Shown: positions 33,721 through 45,292 of the stretch, piece after piece
Layout of the letters: each line of letters opens with the position of its first letter
How positions within the stretch are numbered: position 1 is the first letter of the stretch
Origin: Diphasiastrum complanatum
Taxonomy: Eukaryota > Streptophyta > Lycopodiopsida > Lycopodiales > Lycopodiaceae
Direction of reading: 5' to 3'
Assembly (NCBI GenBank): GCA_029204225.1
Contig: CM055109.1
Span: 23,216,422-23,280,421 of the forward strand
Length of the DNA: 64,000 nucleotides
Notes under the pieces: generated by a model
What the model was told of the DNA's origin: nothing
Seen by the model: only the letters and a program-made list of their open reading frames with translations
Databases searched by the model: none
Translations under genes and position numbers: made by a program

Positions 33721-36280
33721 GAATCTGAGGCACTGTTGCAACCAAACGTTTGAAACGTGTGAGACGTTTGAAACTCGTTTCAAATGTTTTGAAAAATCAT
33801 CCAAACATTTGGAACTTTTTTACCCACTTTTAGAGTGTAAAATTTAAGTTTTTTACAGTGGTATGAATGGCTTACTGAGTTGTTCTTAAGTTGATACTAC
33901 AACCTAGATGATTCCTCATCAAATTACTAAATGTGATGCCATGTTTGTATTCTGCTAGTGGGACACACCTTTGTTTGCGTGTGAATTTTTGCCATTGATT
34001 CATGGCCTCAAAGCATAGTTTTTAGGTGGAAAACTGTTATGAACCATCAGTGCAACAATTTGTTGAACAACTTAGCATGATTCGACTCTCAGGGCAAGAA
34101 ATTGTCTTCACAGCCTTCTGTTAGTTTAACAGTTAGATTTTTAATAGTGAGATGAAGAGCTGTATTGTGTTGATTCACTATAGTCAATCTAATCACAATC
34201 TGAAGCTGCATGTATTCTAAAGATATGAATCACGGTTTTGGCAAATATGGTTCTTTTCTTTCGCTCGTGGCCAGTGTTGGAGAACAATGAGGCAATTGAT
34301 GTGATAAGTTTTATTGTAAGGTGATACAAAATCAGATCAGCTGTTCACAATTTTCTGCTCAAAGTGGTTTCTTATTCTATTCAAGCAAAGTATTTTATCT
34401 TAAGCCCCACTGATAGCAGAACAGCAATCTGCTGGGAACACCTGGCGGCAGATTTGCTTGTTTTGAGTTGTGGCCCTAGTAATGTGCAGCCTTTTGGGTG
34501 TTTGTGATATGTATGTCCACAAAAGCCTCAGAGGATTGCTATACAAGAAAAAGCGTTACGAAAGCTGATCAAACTTTATCTAGCTTGCTTATTCTCTACA
34601 TCTTTTAAATATAAATTTCAATCATGGCAATTCTCTTATCTTTGCCTCTGCTTTGAACTTTGCACGTGTCAAGGAGAGAAAGCGGTCTCTTTCTTGCCTG
34701 AAGCCTATGTCATTTTGCTCTCTGCTACAGCCTGCAACATGTCTGATTCAACCACCTAGTTGGGCAGTACAGTTCTTAGGCAGAACATTAAGTTCTACCA
34801 TAAGTGCTACATTTTTTGTATACAATCTATACTGGTTTGACTCCTTGGGTAACACATCATTGTTGCAACCTTACTCATTTGCAGAATGGTGAGATGAGGT
34901 GTATCATCACTGTATTGAATGGATTCACTATAATCAAATTCTCACCCTCTACTTGGCTCTGTGGTGTGTTCTTTGCTAGCATGTCTATTTATAACAAATT
35001 TGTTAGTTTTCTTCAAAACGTAACCTCCTCTTAAAGGCATGGTAGCTTCAATTTCAACAGGACTTTCTGAATGCTCTTCATATTAATGTCAATGGTAGCA
35101 AAAATATGAAAAGAGCAGTCTTATACAATAAGTTTGTAAGGTACTCATTATTTGAAATTGGAGCTTGAGATCTCATTTCAGGCCAATAATTCAATCCTGG
35201 TTTTTGTTATGTGAAATGGAGGTTAAAAACCTATAGTGAATACAAAAAGTTCTTACCTATTTCTTGGTTAGTCATGCCTTTTTAATGTTTAGACCAGATT
35301 CACCTTGAATATGCCTGATTTTCATTGACACTTTTGAGCACAATAGGCATTGATGTGTTGTACTATCCAAGAAAGACCTTGTATTAGAAAGGTTTTAAAA
35401 CATTGAGCTTTACAAATTTTCAACCTTGATATTGGTTTATAAGTTTCCCCGGAATGGGGCTTCAGGACCCTTCGTTCTGGAAGCCCGGAATGACGTTCGA
35501 AAAAAACCTGGAATTTTTTTAAGAATTGTCGCGATGCCCCATTTCTAGTGCACTAGTGTTGAAGGCAAACACAGCCTGGAGAGAGGAATAGGTGGTCAAA
35601 TGGGTAGTGGGGCACTCTATGTGGAGGCCATAATGATTGCAAGTTGAATGTAGCACTCATAAGAGGGCAATAGTGACTACGTGGGGATTTGCAAGCAAAG
35701 CAACTTCTTGGAGCTTTTTTTCACCCTTTTTCTCCTTGCTTTGTTTGGAGGCTATAGCGCATCGTTTTGAGTGATTCTTGTTGCTAAGATTGGCCGTCGG
35801 GTTCTCTAGTGAGAGTGATTGCATGTTTCCGACCTTCTTTATGCATAGGTGGTAACTATGAGCATTCATGTGGCTGGTGTGCATGTGGGCATTTTTATTG
35901 TTCTTTTAGGTTTTGGATTAGGGCTTATGGTGTACGTCTTAGGCTGCTCTAGTCTTGTTTTAGCTCTCTTTTTTCACCTATCCACTTTCCGTTGAGTTTT
36001 TGACCTTTTTTATAGCATCTTGAGAGTTTCTATAGCCATGCATGTGGCAGGACAAAGCGTGTGGTCGGAGGTGGATCTCTTGGAGGGAGACACCGTAGTT
36101 TTTCTAGGTTCAGGTGCACGCAGATGGCGTTGCTTGTTTTGCAGTGCCACCTTTTGCAGCACAACGATGAGGATAAAAGCACTTGCTTGGTTTGGCTAGG
36201 CCACATGGGCGGACCATGGGCATGTGTGGTAGTTCCTGCATCTTAGCGAGAGCGCTTATTGAGCACATATGAAGAAGTAG
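33721..36280. other. Long stretch without recognisable gene
   Basis: AT-rich non-coding sequence with short ORFs (for example 34653-34892) that show no motif. At 33740-33800 the word AAACGTTTGAAACG and its complement recur. Confidence 0.4.
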
Positions 36281-36530
36281 CAACAATGACTAGGTCCAAA
36301 CTTTAGATTGATGCAGGGGTTGGCGAGGCGATAGCGGCGCATGGCCATCATGGCCTAGTTCATCAGCGGCAGGCCGGCCCATCATGGCCTCCGTCAGCAG
36401 CAACATCAGATCCATCATGACCTTGTCCATCAGTAGCTTGGCCATCATGCACTTCATTGGTAGAGCTAGGTCCATCATGGCCACCATCAACAACAACAAC
36501 AAGGCCATCATTTATAGGAGAGGCTTTTTT
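36281..36530. repeat. Degenerate CATCATGGCC repeat cluster
   Basis: CATCATGGCC, CATCATGACC and CATCATGCAC occur at least seven times in 200 bp, with GTCCATC and CAGCAGCAAC spacers. The Met/Leu-rich ORF on the minus strand (36511-36290) is produced by this repeat. Confidence 0.55.
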
Positions 36531-37700
36531 TATCAAGGGAGTCAGTTGGGGGATGGCCTACTGAGGGTAGTGGCCTAGGTTCATTAGAGGGCACAGTTCC
36601 TATGGTAGCTATGGGAAGTGTTGGGGAGAGAGCACATGGTGAAGCACACACAGTCTACAGTCAGGCCACGATCACATGTAGCTACATTGGATAGGGCGGG
36701 CAGATGTCGATAGACCACAATACCTGCAGAGTGGCAGCGGACACATCATGAGGCAGCTACTGATACATGCAAGTTTTTTTTCCTTGGTCGACACCACTAT
36801 CTTTCGTGACATGATGAGGGAGACTACAACTTGTGATGCCACTTGGAGACCCCTCACACACGAGGCTCTTCATACTCACCATTTGAGAGAGGAGCATGCA
36901 TGCATCACGAGAGAGATCATCCCCATACAACATGCATGGGCCACATATGATTGCTCAATTCTATCACATGGGTGAACTAACATTAGGTGCATGCCTATTA
37001 TCAACATCTTGGTCTCATGGCCCCTGAACTCTGTATTTCTCAAGGTGTAGATGCCTCTTGCGATGGTGTTGTTGAGTTGGGATAATTTATCTATGAGCAT
37101 ATACGTGCAACGGTCACTGAGGTGGGGGCACAACATGTGGTGCAAGTGGTCCCCACAATGCCAGCATCTGTGTGCCTATTGTATTGACCTTGTGTGTAGC
37201 ACATTGAATGGATCTTTTCATGTATGCCATAGAAGGTCTCCCTTGAGTTTTCACCATCACATCTAGTGCCATCTTCCTATTCACATTTGTGACCAGGAAG
37301 AAGAGGGCCCTCGCTATGTTCATGACATATAGCCCGTTGGATCTGAAGAAGCCAACACCCACACGATTTGCCAACTACTTTATCGTGTTGGAGCGGTTGC
37401 TTTGGGTTCGACTTGTATTGCGTCGGGTGGCAGCTAGCCTTGAATTCACATAGTGGTGTCATAGTAGCGAGCCCTCTGGACTTGGGTAGTCTTTGGAGAT
37501 GATTTTTGGCGACAGGTTGAGCAATTGGTTGAGGTCTTGTAGCTAGTGTACCATGTGCTAAGGTTGTTGGATTGAGAGGGTTCTATACTCGGCCTCATTG
37601 ACAAGTTTATGAATAGGATTGGGAAGACCCTTCAAGGATGTTTTTTGATGAGCATAGGTATACATTTTTTGTTATCTATTTAGTGCATTTGTTTTGTAAA
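36531..37700. other. Region with no gene recognised
   Basis: Higher G+C than its surroundings. Several short overlapping ORFs on both strands, none convincing. Confidence 0.35.
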
Positions 37701-38548
37701 AGCTTTTAACATTATTGAATTGTTTTTTCTTACAAGGTAGTGATTACTTTTCTAGTTTTTGTAGGATGCTATTCAAGAGAAGTGGTTTGACAGGTGGAAT
37801 TTCTTCCACAAGCCCACACACACAATTGCTCAGTTGCTTTACCCTGTGTGGGCTACTGGAGTCGTCCGTGTGCACAAACGTCGAGCTTGTGGATACGACA
37901 TACATACAGAATGTGTATTCAGGTGGGGGTTGTTTCTCGAGCATTTGTTTAATTGTCAATAGTTTGTTTGTACTTTTTGACGATTCATTCATTTCGAGAA
38001 TTCAACAATGTCATGTTTTATTGCAGTGTTACGTACCCATAAGGGCACTCAACAAGTAACTTGAGGTGACAGTCTTGTTATGGGACGAAATGCTGATATG
38101 GAACTATAGGTTTTCTGGGTGCCATGTGTCAATGTTCTATTGGCATGTGGTGACCCTTTGTTATGGACCCATGTTAGTGTGCACAACTGTTGCGTGTCGA
38201 TGGTCATGTGTGACTCTTATGCTCGGAGATGACTTCACTTGGACTATGTATATAGAGGTGGATCTCCATGAGCTAGTCATTCATTCTCCTGGAGAATAAC
38301 GAGCTCTTTCACTGGTGGTTAGGTTAGGACGATTATCTCCCTCATCATGTAAGTAGGCGAGGGTCGAGGGTAAGGTATGGTGTTATGGGACACCATGGCT
38401 TATCGGAGATTCAAGCTTGCTTGATGGTGGTCTATAGCTCCAATGCACTGGGGAGAGGTGGCAGTACCTCTGTGGTTGGGCGATAACGTAACGTTCGTCA
38501 CTTGTTTGTGTCTTAGCAGTGACCGGAACGACAGTGGGGATTCTAACA
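37701..38548 (+). repeat. Probable 5' LTR region of a plus-strand retrotransposon
   Basis: It ends ...GATTCTAACA immediately before the PBS at 38551. The left edge could not be placed; TGTTATGGGAC near 38083 and TGTTATGGGACACC near 38391 are candidate or repeated starts. Confidence 0.35.
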
Positions 38549-38550
38549 TT

Positions 38551-38563
38551 TGGTATCAGAGCC
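38551..38563 (+). promoter_or_regulatory. Primer-binding site, initiator tRNA-Met
   Basis: TGGTATCAGAGCC is an exact match to the usual iMet PBS, two bases after the LTR end AACA. Confidence 0.8.
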
Positions 38564-39559
38564 ATTGATCCTTGTTTATAAGGTGCAATCGTTCCTACTT
38601 AAGTTTTGGTTGGTTCAAACTTTTGTCTGATGTGTTTGGAAGGCTTAGTTTTCATCTTTGAATCGATGCGAATAACTTTGCTTCTGCGGCCCAAGGAAAT
38701 GCACAGGCTGCCTATGGATCTGTGTCTGCGTAGAGCTTGAGGAGGAGGAAGAGAGCTCTGTCCGCCTGCTCCCTTTTCTTCTTTGTTAAAAGAGAGATTT
38801 CAACAAAGTTGTACTTGTACTTTTTCTCAAGAATTGAAAATTATTCAAACTAAAACTTATTAAGGTCTATAAAGTTATACCTTATTAAAAACATGTCCAT
38901 TTGAAAGGTACTATGGTTGTAGTATAAACTTCATACTTCAAAGGAAAAATTGGAAAGGACAACTGAAAGTAATATTGGATTTTGAAATGGGTGTAATAAA
39001 TTTAAAGAATCTTTTTTTGTCTTTTTACTAATTAGTGGGGCCTATACTAGTTGTCACATTTGATATGATTTTTTCAAAGTTTTTGTTTTAGGTTGCACAT
39101 TTCTTTGAAGGTTGAAAGATGTGCACTTATTAAGAACGAGTACATTTGAAAGGTACTATGATTGTAGTGTAAATTTCATTTTTCAAAAGAAAAATTGGAA
39201 AGATTAAATGAAAGGCATATTGGACTTTGAAATTTGAAATGTTCCTTAATTAATGGCCTTAACCTTTGACCTATGATTATAACCCCTATTTACTCTATGT
39301 TTACTAGCCATTAAACCTACATGAACTAGTCTTTAACCCCTATTAGACCCAATGGTTAAATGCCACATAGGCAATATTAGTGACACTAATTATAGTGGAT
39401 TACGCAAGAGTTGGCTCACTTTTGGAAGCCCTTTCTGAGTTCAAAAGGGCCCTAATACACACACAACTTTATAAATGCTAAACTGGTGCAAAAACTCAAG
39501 ATGGCCACCGCACCAAGTAATCGCTTGTATGTGGTGAAAATGGCATCGAGGGAAGATCG
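38564..39559 (+). other. Leader and lost gag region of a gypsy element, with internal repeat
   Basis: No gag frame is readable. Two related segments, 38900-38990 and 39145-39235, share CATTTGAAAGGTACTATG, GTAGT and GAAAAATTGGAAAG, giving a diverged direct repeat about 240 bp apart. Confidence 0.4.
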
Positions 39560-40161
39560 ACAAGCTTGAGACCAACTTGTTCCTTAGTTTTTGCTCAAAA
39601 TTCAAGACTATGTTGAAGCGCTAGAATTTCATATTATGAATTTGGATAGCGTAGACATAATTTTAGGAAAGGAGTGGTTTTACTCCAAAAATGGGTCCTT
39701 AAGAAATGATTATGTAACTTATAGTATTTCCTTTTTGCATAATGGCTCTTGGTTGAACTAAAAGGCAATGTAAATAGGCCTTTTGATCTTATGGTTTTTG
39801 CTTTAGAAGTTGTTGAATATTTGAAAGACTCTGATAATAAACTTTATCTTGCTTTTTAAAAGATGAAGTCTATGTGGATGACCATGCAATTCAGAGTCTA
39901 ACTATTGATTTATCTCATTTGCCTTTAAATGTGTCTATAAGTGATCCCTTGTGTTAACTCACCTGAAGGAAGAATATCTAACAAACTTAAGCAAGAGTTT
40001 AATGATGTTTTTTCTGACAAACTTTTTGATGGCCTACCTCCCCAAAGGAATTGACTATCAGATATAGTTGCTTCTCTGTTTCCATACAGGGTTAGCATCA
40101 AGGAAAAGGATGAAATTTCTAAACATTTACAAGAATTTTTTAGGATGGGCCATATTCAGCT
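39560..40161 (+). pseudogene. Ty3/gypsy protease end and RT start, truncated
   Basis: Shifted plus-strand frames read FHIMNLDSVDIILGKEWFYS (the distal part of gypsy protease, usually DVVLGMDWL) near 39630-39690. Near 39970-40160 they read NKLKQEFNDVFSDKLFDGLP and then KHLQEFFRMGHIQ, the standard start of gypsy RT (DVFPDELPDGLPP). The frame ends where the foldback element begins at 40162. No catalytic RT motif is present. Confidence 0.7.
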
Positions 40162-41068
40162 GGGTTTTGACATTCTGTGAGCTTTTGCAGTTTTGTGAGT
40201 TTCTTTCTTGATTAAACAAAATATAGCACATGGCGTGCTATCATTTTTATGCCACTACTTCAATGTTTATTATTACGAATGTCGTTTGGTACACAGTTAA
40301 AAATCTCACAAAGCAAAACAAAATATTTCAAATTAAAATTTTTTGCAACCTCTAATCATAGCACGCCGGCATGTTGGGCCTGGCCGCCCGAATAAAATAA
40401 AATAAAATAAAATAATATTTTTTTCGAGCAGCCAACCCAACACGTCGGCGTGTTATGTTTGGAGGCTACAAAAATATTCTCATTTTATATAGCACATTGG
40501 TGTGCTATGTTTGGAGGTTGCAAAAAAATATCTCATTTTATATAGCATGCCGACGTGCTATCTTTAAACTTTTTTTTATAGCTGTTTTACTTTGCACGTC
40601 TACTTATTATGTTTGGAGATTAAAGTAAAACAAGTATAAAAAAAATATTGCAACCTTTAAAGATATCACGCCAGCGTGCTATATAAAATGAGATACTTTT
40701 TTGCAACCTCCAAACATAACACGCTGACGTGCTATATAAAATGCGAAAAATTTTACAGCCTCCAAACATAGCACGCTGGCGTGATCGGCCTGGCCGCCCA
40801 AAAAAATAAAATAATAATATTTTTTTTGGGTGGCCAGGCCCAACACGCCGGCGTGCTATGTTTGGAGGCTGCAAAAAATTTGAATTTGAATTTTATTGTT
40901 TACTTTGTGAGATTTTTAACTATATACCAAACTATATTCTTAATAAATAAAAAACATTGAAGTAGTGGATAAAAAGGGTAGCACACCATGTGCTATATTT
41001 TTGTTGAATCATGACAAGAAAGAAACTCGCAAAATTCGCAAAAAATCTACTCGCAAAATGCCAAGGCC
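40162..41068. mobile_element. Foldback element of nested palindromes, 907 bp
   Basis: The two halves are inverted repeats of each other over roughly 400 bp per arm. The left end is GGGTTTTGACATTCTGTGAG; the right end, reversed, is GGGCCTTGGCATTTTGCGAG. Inside are eight copies of an 18-bp self-complementary word close to TAGCACGCCGGCGTGCTA (near 40359, 40438, 40489, 40543, 40664, 40718, 40771, 40841). They alternate with GTTTGGAGGYTGCAAAAA and ATATAAAATGAGA spacers and are arranged symmetrically about 40610. GC-rich GGGCCTGGCCGCCC words flank the outer palindromes. It has no ORF for a transposase. Flanks TATTCAGCT (40153-40161) and TATTCAACA (41069-41077) could be a decayed 9-bp target duplication, as in Mutator-like elements, but the two flanks belong to different retrotransposons. 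Confidence 0.8.
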
Positions 41069-41540
41069 CTATTCAACATCATTGTTGATTGAGAGTTTGT
41101 TCATCCTCATAAGCTTGTTTTCTTGTCTTTGATAGCATATGATTGGACAAGATTATCAAAATCATCTCTTAAGCCACTGGGAATTACTTGCACTAGCTCA
41201 CTTTGATTGATGTGGTCTCCAATGTATGCAAGCTCTCTATGGATGTCTTTGACTCTCAAAACATAGTTGAAAGCACTCTCATCAATTCTTTGGAAAACTT
41301 GGAAGATTTGGTTTCATAGAGTGAGGAGCCTAGATGTATTCTTGGCCTCATAAATGGCTTTGGATGGACAATGTCCATTACATCTTGGATGATCAAATTT
41401 GACTCCATCCTCACCTTCCATATAGAGTTATTGGAAGTGGATAATCTCTCACTAGACTCCAAGAGAAAAGAACCCATGGAAGCCATAAAAACTTGAGAAG
41501 ATGTCTTGTAATGGATCAAAAGGTGTTTCTTTTCTCTCAA
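41069..41540 (-). pseudogene. Ty1/copia gag fragment
   Basis: The open part 41540-41256 begins within MASMGSFLLESSERLSTSNN and has IWKVRMESNLIIQDVMDIV, the usual start of a UBN2-type copia gag. A frame change continues ESAFNYVLRVKDIHRELAYI, QSELVQVIPSGLRDDFDNLV (41230-41130). It is cut by the foldback element at 41068. No zinc knuckle. Confidence 0.7.
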
Positions 41541-42867
41541 TAATGAATTTAATAAATGTGTGCTACCAACTCCAATATGAGATCTTGCAACTTGATGTGA
41601 GATCTATCTTACTAGATCTACCAATCTCTCTCAAACTAGATCAAAATTTCAACCAAAAGTGAAGCAAGGACAAAGTTTGGGTCAACCTTACTCAATCACG
41701 TGGAAAGCACTCAAATCATTCACAAAAAACTCAAATACAAGTGATTTTCATGAAACTTTGTGGCTATGACCTCAAAAAATTGTGTAGATCTCAAATAGAC
41801 AAGATTGGCAAGCTTTTTCTTGAGTTTTTTTATCAAACAAGTTAGATAACAAGTGAATCTTGGTGTGTCTAACTAGGTTGGGTACCATACCCACCTTGAT
41901 TAAAATGGCTATAACTTTTGATCATTGACACATCAAATTGAGTGAAAACAAATTGCACCACAATCTAGACTCTCCTAGCATTCTAGCAAGCTATCAAACA
42001 TAGATTTTGGATCACTCTTGGAGGAGAACCACTTGGTAAAAGTGGACTGATCCTCACACGTGTTTGAGCACTGAAATCTGTACAGTACCAGGTTAGTCCA
42101 ATCGATGTATTTTGGACCTCTCTTGATCCAAAAATCACCTTGATGCAACTACACTCTCTAGATCTTGATTTCAAGACAAATTTCTCATCACTCGATGTAT
42201 GCATGGATATTACAGGTATACCATGTAAAATTTCACATGTGTGGGATAGCCCAAAATTGTGATGGATCTCCTAAGATGTAGGTGATTGCACAAGATCAAG
42301 CTATAGATTGAATTCCAAGATCTATCTTACAAATCTAAGACGAGCACAACGTAACATGCATAAATCATTTACCAAAGTACATTCACACATGTAGGAGACT
42401 TGTGATGAAAAAACTAAGTACAAAAAAGACTTGTTCTCAGGTAGAGAGAGAATCCAAGTACAAATTTTTGGGAAGAGAGAGAAGACTAAAAAGCCTCAAA
42501 ATGTAGAAACACTCACACCAACTCACTTAGTGATGACTCTATCACTCATACTGATATAAACTCGAGGTGGGGAGGAATGGCTTGTGATTGGACCCCTTTT
42601 TACCTCCAAATTTGATTGGTTTGGTGACATATGAGGCCTCAAACTTAATTGGACCAATTTTGTGGATTTCTCTCTTTTGATTGGTCACAATATCTCATGC
42701 CAACACATATGGAAGTGTCACACATCCAATATCATCATGACAATTGTAGCAAGCCTAAGCTAGCCAGAGCCACATCAAACTCTAGTTTTGGCCTAATCAT
42801 CATTTAACATGTGTACTTGTTCAAGTTGACTCCAATGCCAAAATTGGCCTAATCATCTACTAACATG
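41541..42867 (-). other. Leader and possible LTR of the copia gag fragment
   Basis: Non-coding. If the minus-strand copia has its 5' LTR here, it would begin near 42872-42912. No PBS was recognised. Confidence 0.3.
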
Positions 42868-42895
42868 TAACACCATTGCGAGTCAAATGAGAAAC
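42868..42895. repeat. Left arm of an inverted repeat pair
   Basis: A 28-bp word starting TAACACCATTGCGAGT that matches the reverse complement of 45946-45973 at 26 of 28 positions. The pair encloses the HSP70 fragment. Confidence 0.7.
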
Positions 42896-43377
42896 TTTTG
42901 GAACATTCCCTTAAATTCCCTCAAAAAGTGTCTTAAATTAGGGTGCTTTTCAAAACCACCTTGCGCACGTATAAAGCATGTTTGAAAAACGACAAAAAAA
43001 AAGAGTGATTTTGTACATTTCAAGATTTTTAAACTTTGAAAAGGACTTGGTTTGTAAGTTGCATTTCATAATCAATTTTTAATTAAATAACAAAAAATTG
43101 AAACAATTAAAGTTTGATCTATTTTCAAAAACATGCATTTTGACACAATAAACTATACACAAAAATGTCTTGATTTCATGTATTTTACAAGATTAAACTG
43201 TGTATTGGAGTATTAACCAAAGAAAGATGCAACTTTTGTTGATCGTTGTTCTTCGTCAAATTTAAGTCGTCTTAAATGATTCATTCATTTGCTTGATGGC
43301 GAGCTCTGCCGGGCTCGGACATCCCATGCTTGTAACCTTTATGTTTTGCCTATGGCATAAATCATAAATAGAAGATG
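42896..43377. other. Non-coding stretch inside the inverted repeat pair
   Basis: AT-rich; no gene seen. Confidence 0.4.
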
Positions 43378-43527
43378 TCAATCCTTACAAAGGCTCTTGA
43401 TCATCACAATTGAAATCTGATGTATGAGTTCGTCACTCACATCTGCTTTTGCCTGTTGAACACGTTTAATGATGGAGGAAAGTGAGCTATCACGGATGTC
43501 GCTCACAGTGCAGGCATGTGACGCCAT
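43378..43527 (-). pseudogene. Short ORF downstream of the HSP70 fragment
   Basis: The ATG at 43527 opens 49 codons (MASHACTVSDIRDSSLSSII, then KRVQQAKADVSDELIHQI) ending in TGA. Helical and protein-like composition, same strand as the HSP70 fragment; not recognised. It could be a second gene fragment or chance. Confidence 0.25.
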
Positions 43528-43638
43528 GATGACAACATTTCCAATAAAGCATGGGGGGAAGTGGAGGATCTAACCTTTTCAAAAGGATCCATCTCCAAGG
43601 ATTGAACTTGTGCTTGCCAAGTGTGGGCTGTAACAACA

Positions 43639-44835
43639 TCAAATGTGGAGCATTTTTCGATCTCTCCGCTCTCCATCACCTTCTACTTCAGATGGTAACC
43701 TGCATTTCTCAATTGGTTCCATGCACTTTCTGAATAGTTCCATGTTTAGTTCTTCGAATCTTGCTCGAGTAATAGTTGAGTAAAAATTGATATCTTCGTA
43801 GAGTGAATCAATTTCAATTGTTGTTTGAAGTTGGTGAGAGCGTCCTCTTCGCCCTCTCACATGCGGTTCTTAATCTTCTGAGATCCCTAGGATTTCCGCT
43901 GATGTCTTTCTTGTACTTTCTCTTAAACTCTTGAACAAAGTGATTAACCATGCGATTGTCAAAATCCTCACCACCCAAATGGGTGTCACCGGCTGTGGCC
44001 TTGACTTCGAAAATACCTTCCTCGATCGTGAGTAGGGACACATCAAATGTACCACCTCCTAGATCGAAAATCAAAACATTCTTTTTGTCAAGCTACACCG
44101 TAGGCAATGGCAGCAGTTGTTGGTTCATTGATAATTCTCGTGACGTTCAATCCGGAAATCACACCTGCATCCTTTGTAGCATGCCTCTGAGAATCATTGA
44201 AGTAGGCAAGTACAATTACAACCGCATTCTTGATGGTGGTGCCCAGATACGCCTCGACGATCTCCTTCATCTTTGTAAAAATCATTCAAGAGATCTCTTC
44301 AGCTGCAAACTCTTTCTCTTCACCCTTGTAGTTGACAATGATCATTGTCTTACCACCGGGTCTGGGTATCACCTTGAAAGGCCACAACTTGATGTCACTC
44401 TGAATAGAGGTATCAGATAATCTTCTCCCAATGAGACGCTTCGTATCTACATATCCAAAAAATGGATAAACCAACGACGCATACTGGAAAGCAAATCTAG
44501 ACAACATTCAACTGCTTAACTATGAGAAGATCTATGAGAATATGTAGATTCAGATCAAAAGTACATCTTACCAAAAACTTATTGACAAACAATTCTCAAC
44601 AGATCACTAGTTTCTTACCAAACATAGTGTTGTGATCGGGTTCATGGCGACTTGATTTTTGGCCGCATCACCAATCAACCGCTTCGTATCCGTAAACGCA
44701 ACATAGGAAGGAGTAGTTCTATTTCCCTGGTCATTTGCAATGATCTCAATACGATCATGCTCCCAAACGCCGACGCATGAGTACGTAGCAACGTTTCCTT
44801 CGTGAGCCTGAACACTTTCATAATGTGTTGACAGA
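43639..44835 (-). pseudogene. HSP70 (cytosolic type), truncated, intron retained
   Basis: Exon 1 (about 44835-44619) reads [20 protein letters not shown] and [20 protein letters not shown]. The intron 44447-44618 (GTAAGA...ATGTAG, 172 bp) splits the Asp codon in the DTKRLIG motif, where plant HSP70 genes carry their conserved intron. Exon 2 continues [59 protein letters not shown] and [20 protein letters not shown], then [17 protein letters not shown]. The N-terminal IGIDLGTT is replaced by unrelated sequence. A stop follows AAEEIS (about 44286), and frameshifts lie near 44088 and 43815. Similarity ends at EKCR (about 43690), so the rest of the nucleotide-binding domain and the whole substrate-binding domain (about half the protein) are missing. 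It is not a processed copy, because the intron remains. Confidence 0.9.
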
Positions 44836-45039
44836 GAGAAGTGGGCGAGGGGCGATCAAGAGAGAGCTTGAACAGGGATTCCCTGTTAAAGATTGTTAAG
44901 TTAATTTAACTTAACGTAAATCGAGTGCGATAAAGAATTTGGATCCAGCCTGCAGCCTGCCAGCCTTAAGGTCAATTTAATCCAACCACCCACAAGCCAC
45001 GAGACTTGGGACTCGGGACACAAGTTCACCAGCTCCTTG
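44836..45039. other. Upstream flank of the HSP70 fragment
   Basis: No gene seen; TTAAGTTAATTTAACTTAA (about 44896-44914) is a near-perfect palindrome. Confidence 0.4.
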
Positions 45040-45292
45040 TACGAAGTTTGTGACCCGTGACCGTATCGTATTATGGAAGGAGCCGGGCACATGCCATTCT
45101 GCCCGGTACGAAGTTTGTGACCCGTGACCGTATCGTATTATGGAAGGAGCCGGGCACAGGCCATTTTGCCCGGTAAGGATTTCCAAAAAAATTTGGGCGA
45201 GAGACCGAGCTTAAATTTTTTTGAAAAGCCGAATCGGGCAGAATGGGCTGTGCCCAGCTCCTTCCATTGCGTAATGGAGTCTTTGACTTTTC
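45040..45292. repeat. GC-rich tandem duplication with inverted third copy
   Basis: A unit of about 68 bp (TACGAAGTTTGTGACCCGTG ... GCCGGGCACA) occurs twice in tandem, at about 45045-45112 and 45113-45180. An inverted, diverged copy of its second half (CAGAATGGGCTGTGCCCAGC at 45238-45257) follows. The spacer 45175-45235 is itself inverted (GATTTCCAAAAAAATTT against AAATTTTTTTGAAAAGC), so the whole could fold into a long hairpin, as in a MITE. Confidence 0.7.

Noticed and set aside
34653-35034. ORFs of 76-79 codons near 34.7-35.0 kb
   Set aside because: No motif, no splice sites and no codon pattern distinguishing them from chance.
36290-36511. Met/Leu-rich ORF that looks like membrane segments
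   Set aside because: Arises from the CATCATGGCC repeat cluster read on the minus strand.
40359-40860. Regularly spaced palindromic words suggesting a CRISPR-like array
   Set aside because: The spacers are themselves repeated and symmetrical, the context is plant nuclear DNA, and the unit fits a foldback element.
40620-40874. Minus-strand ORF of 84 codons inside the foldback element, and similar peptides at 47298-47534
   Set aside because: The peptides only translate the palindromic and spacer repeats and occur in different frames in each arm.
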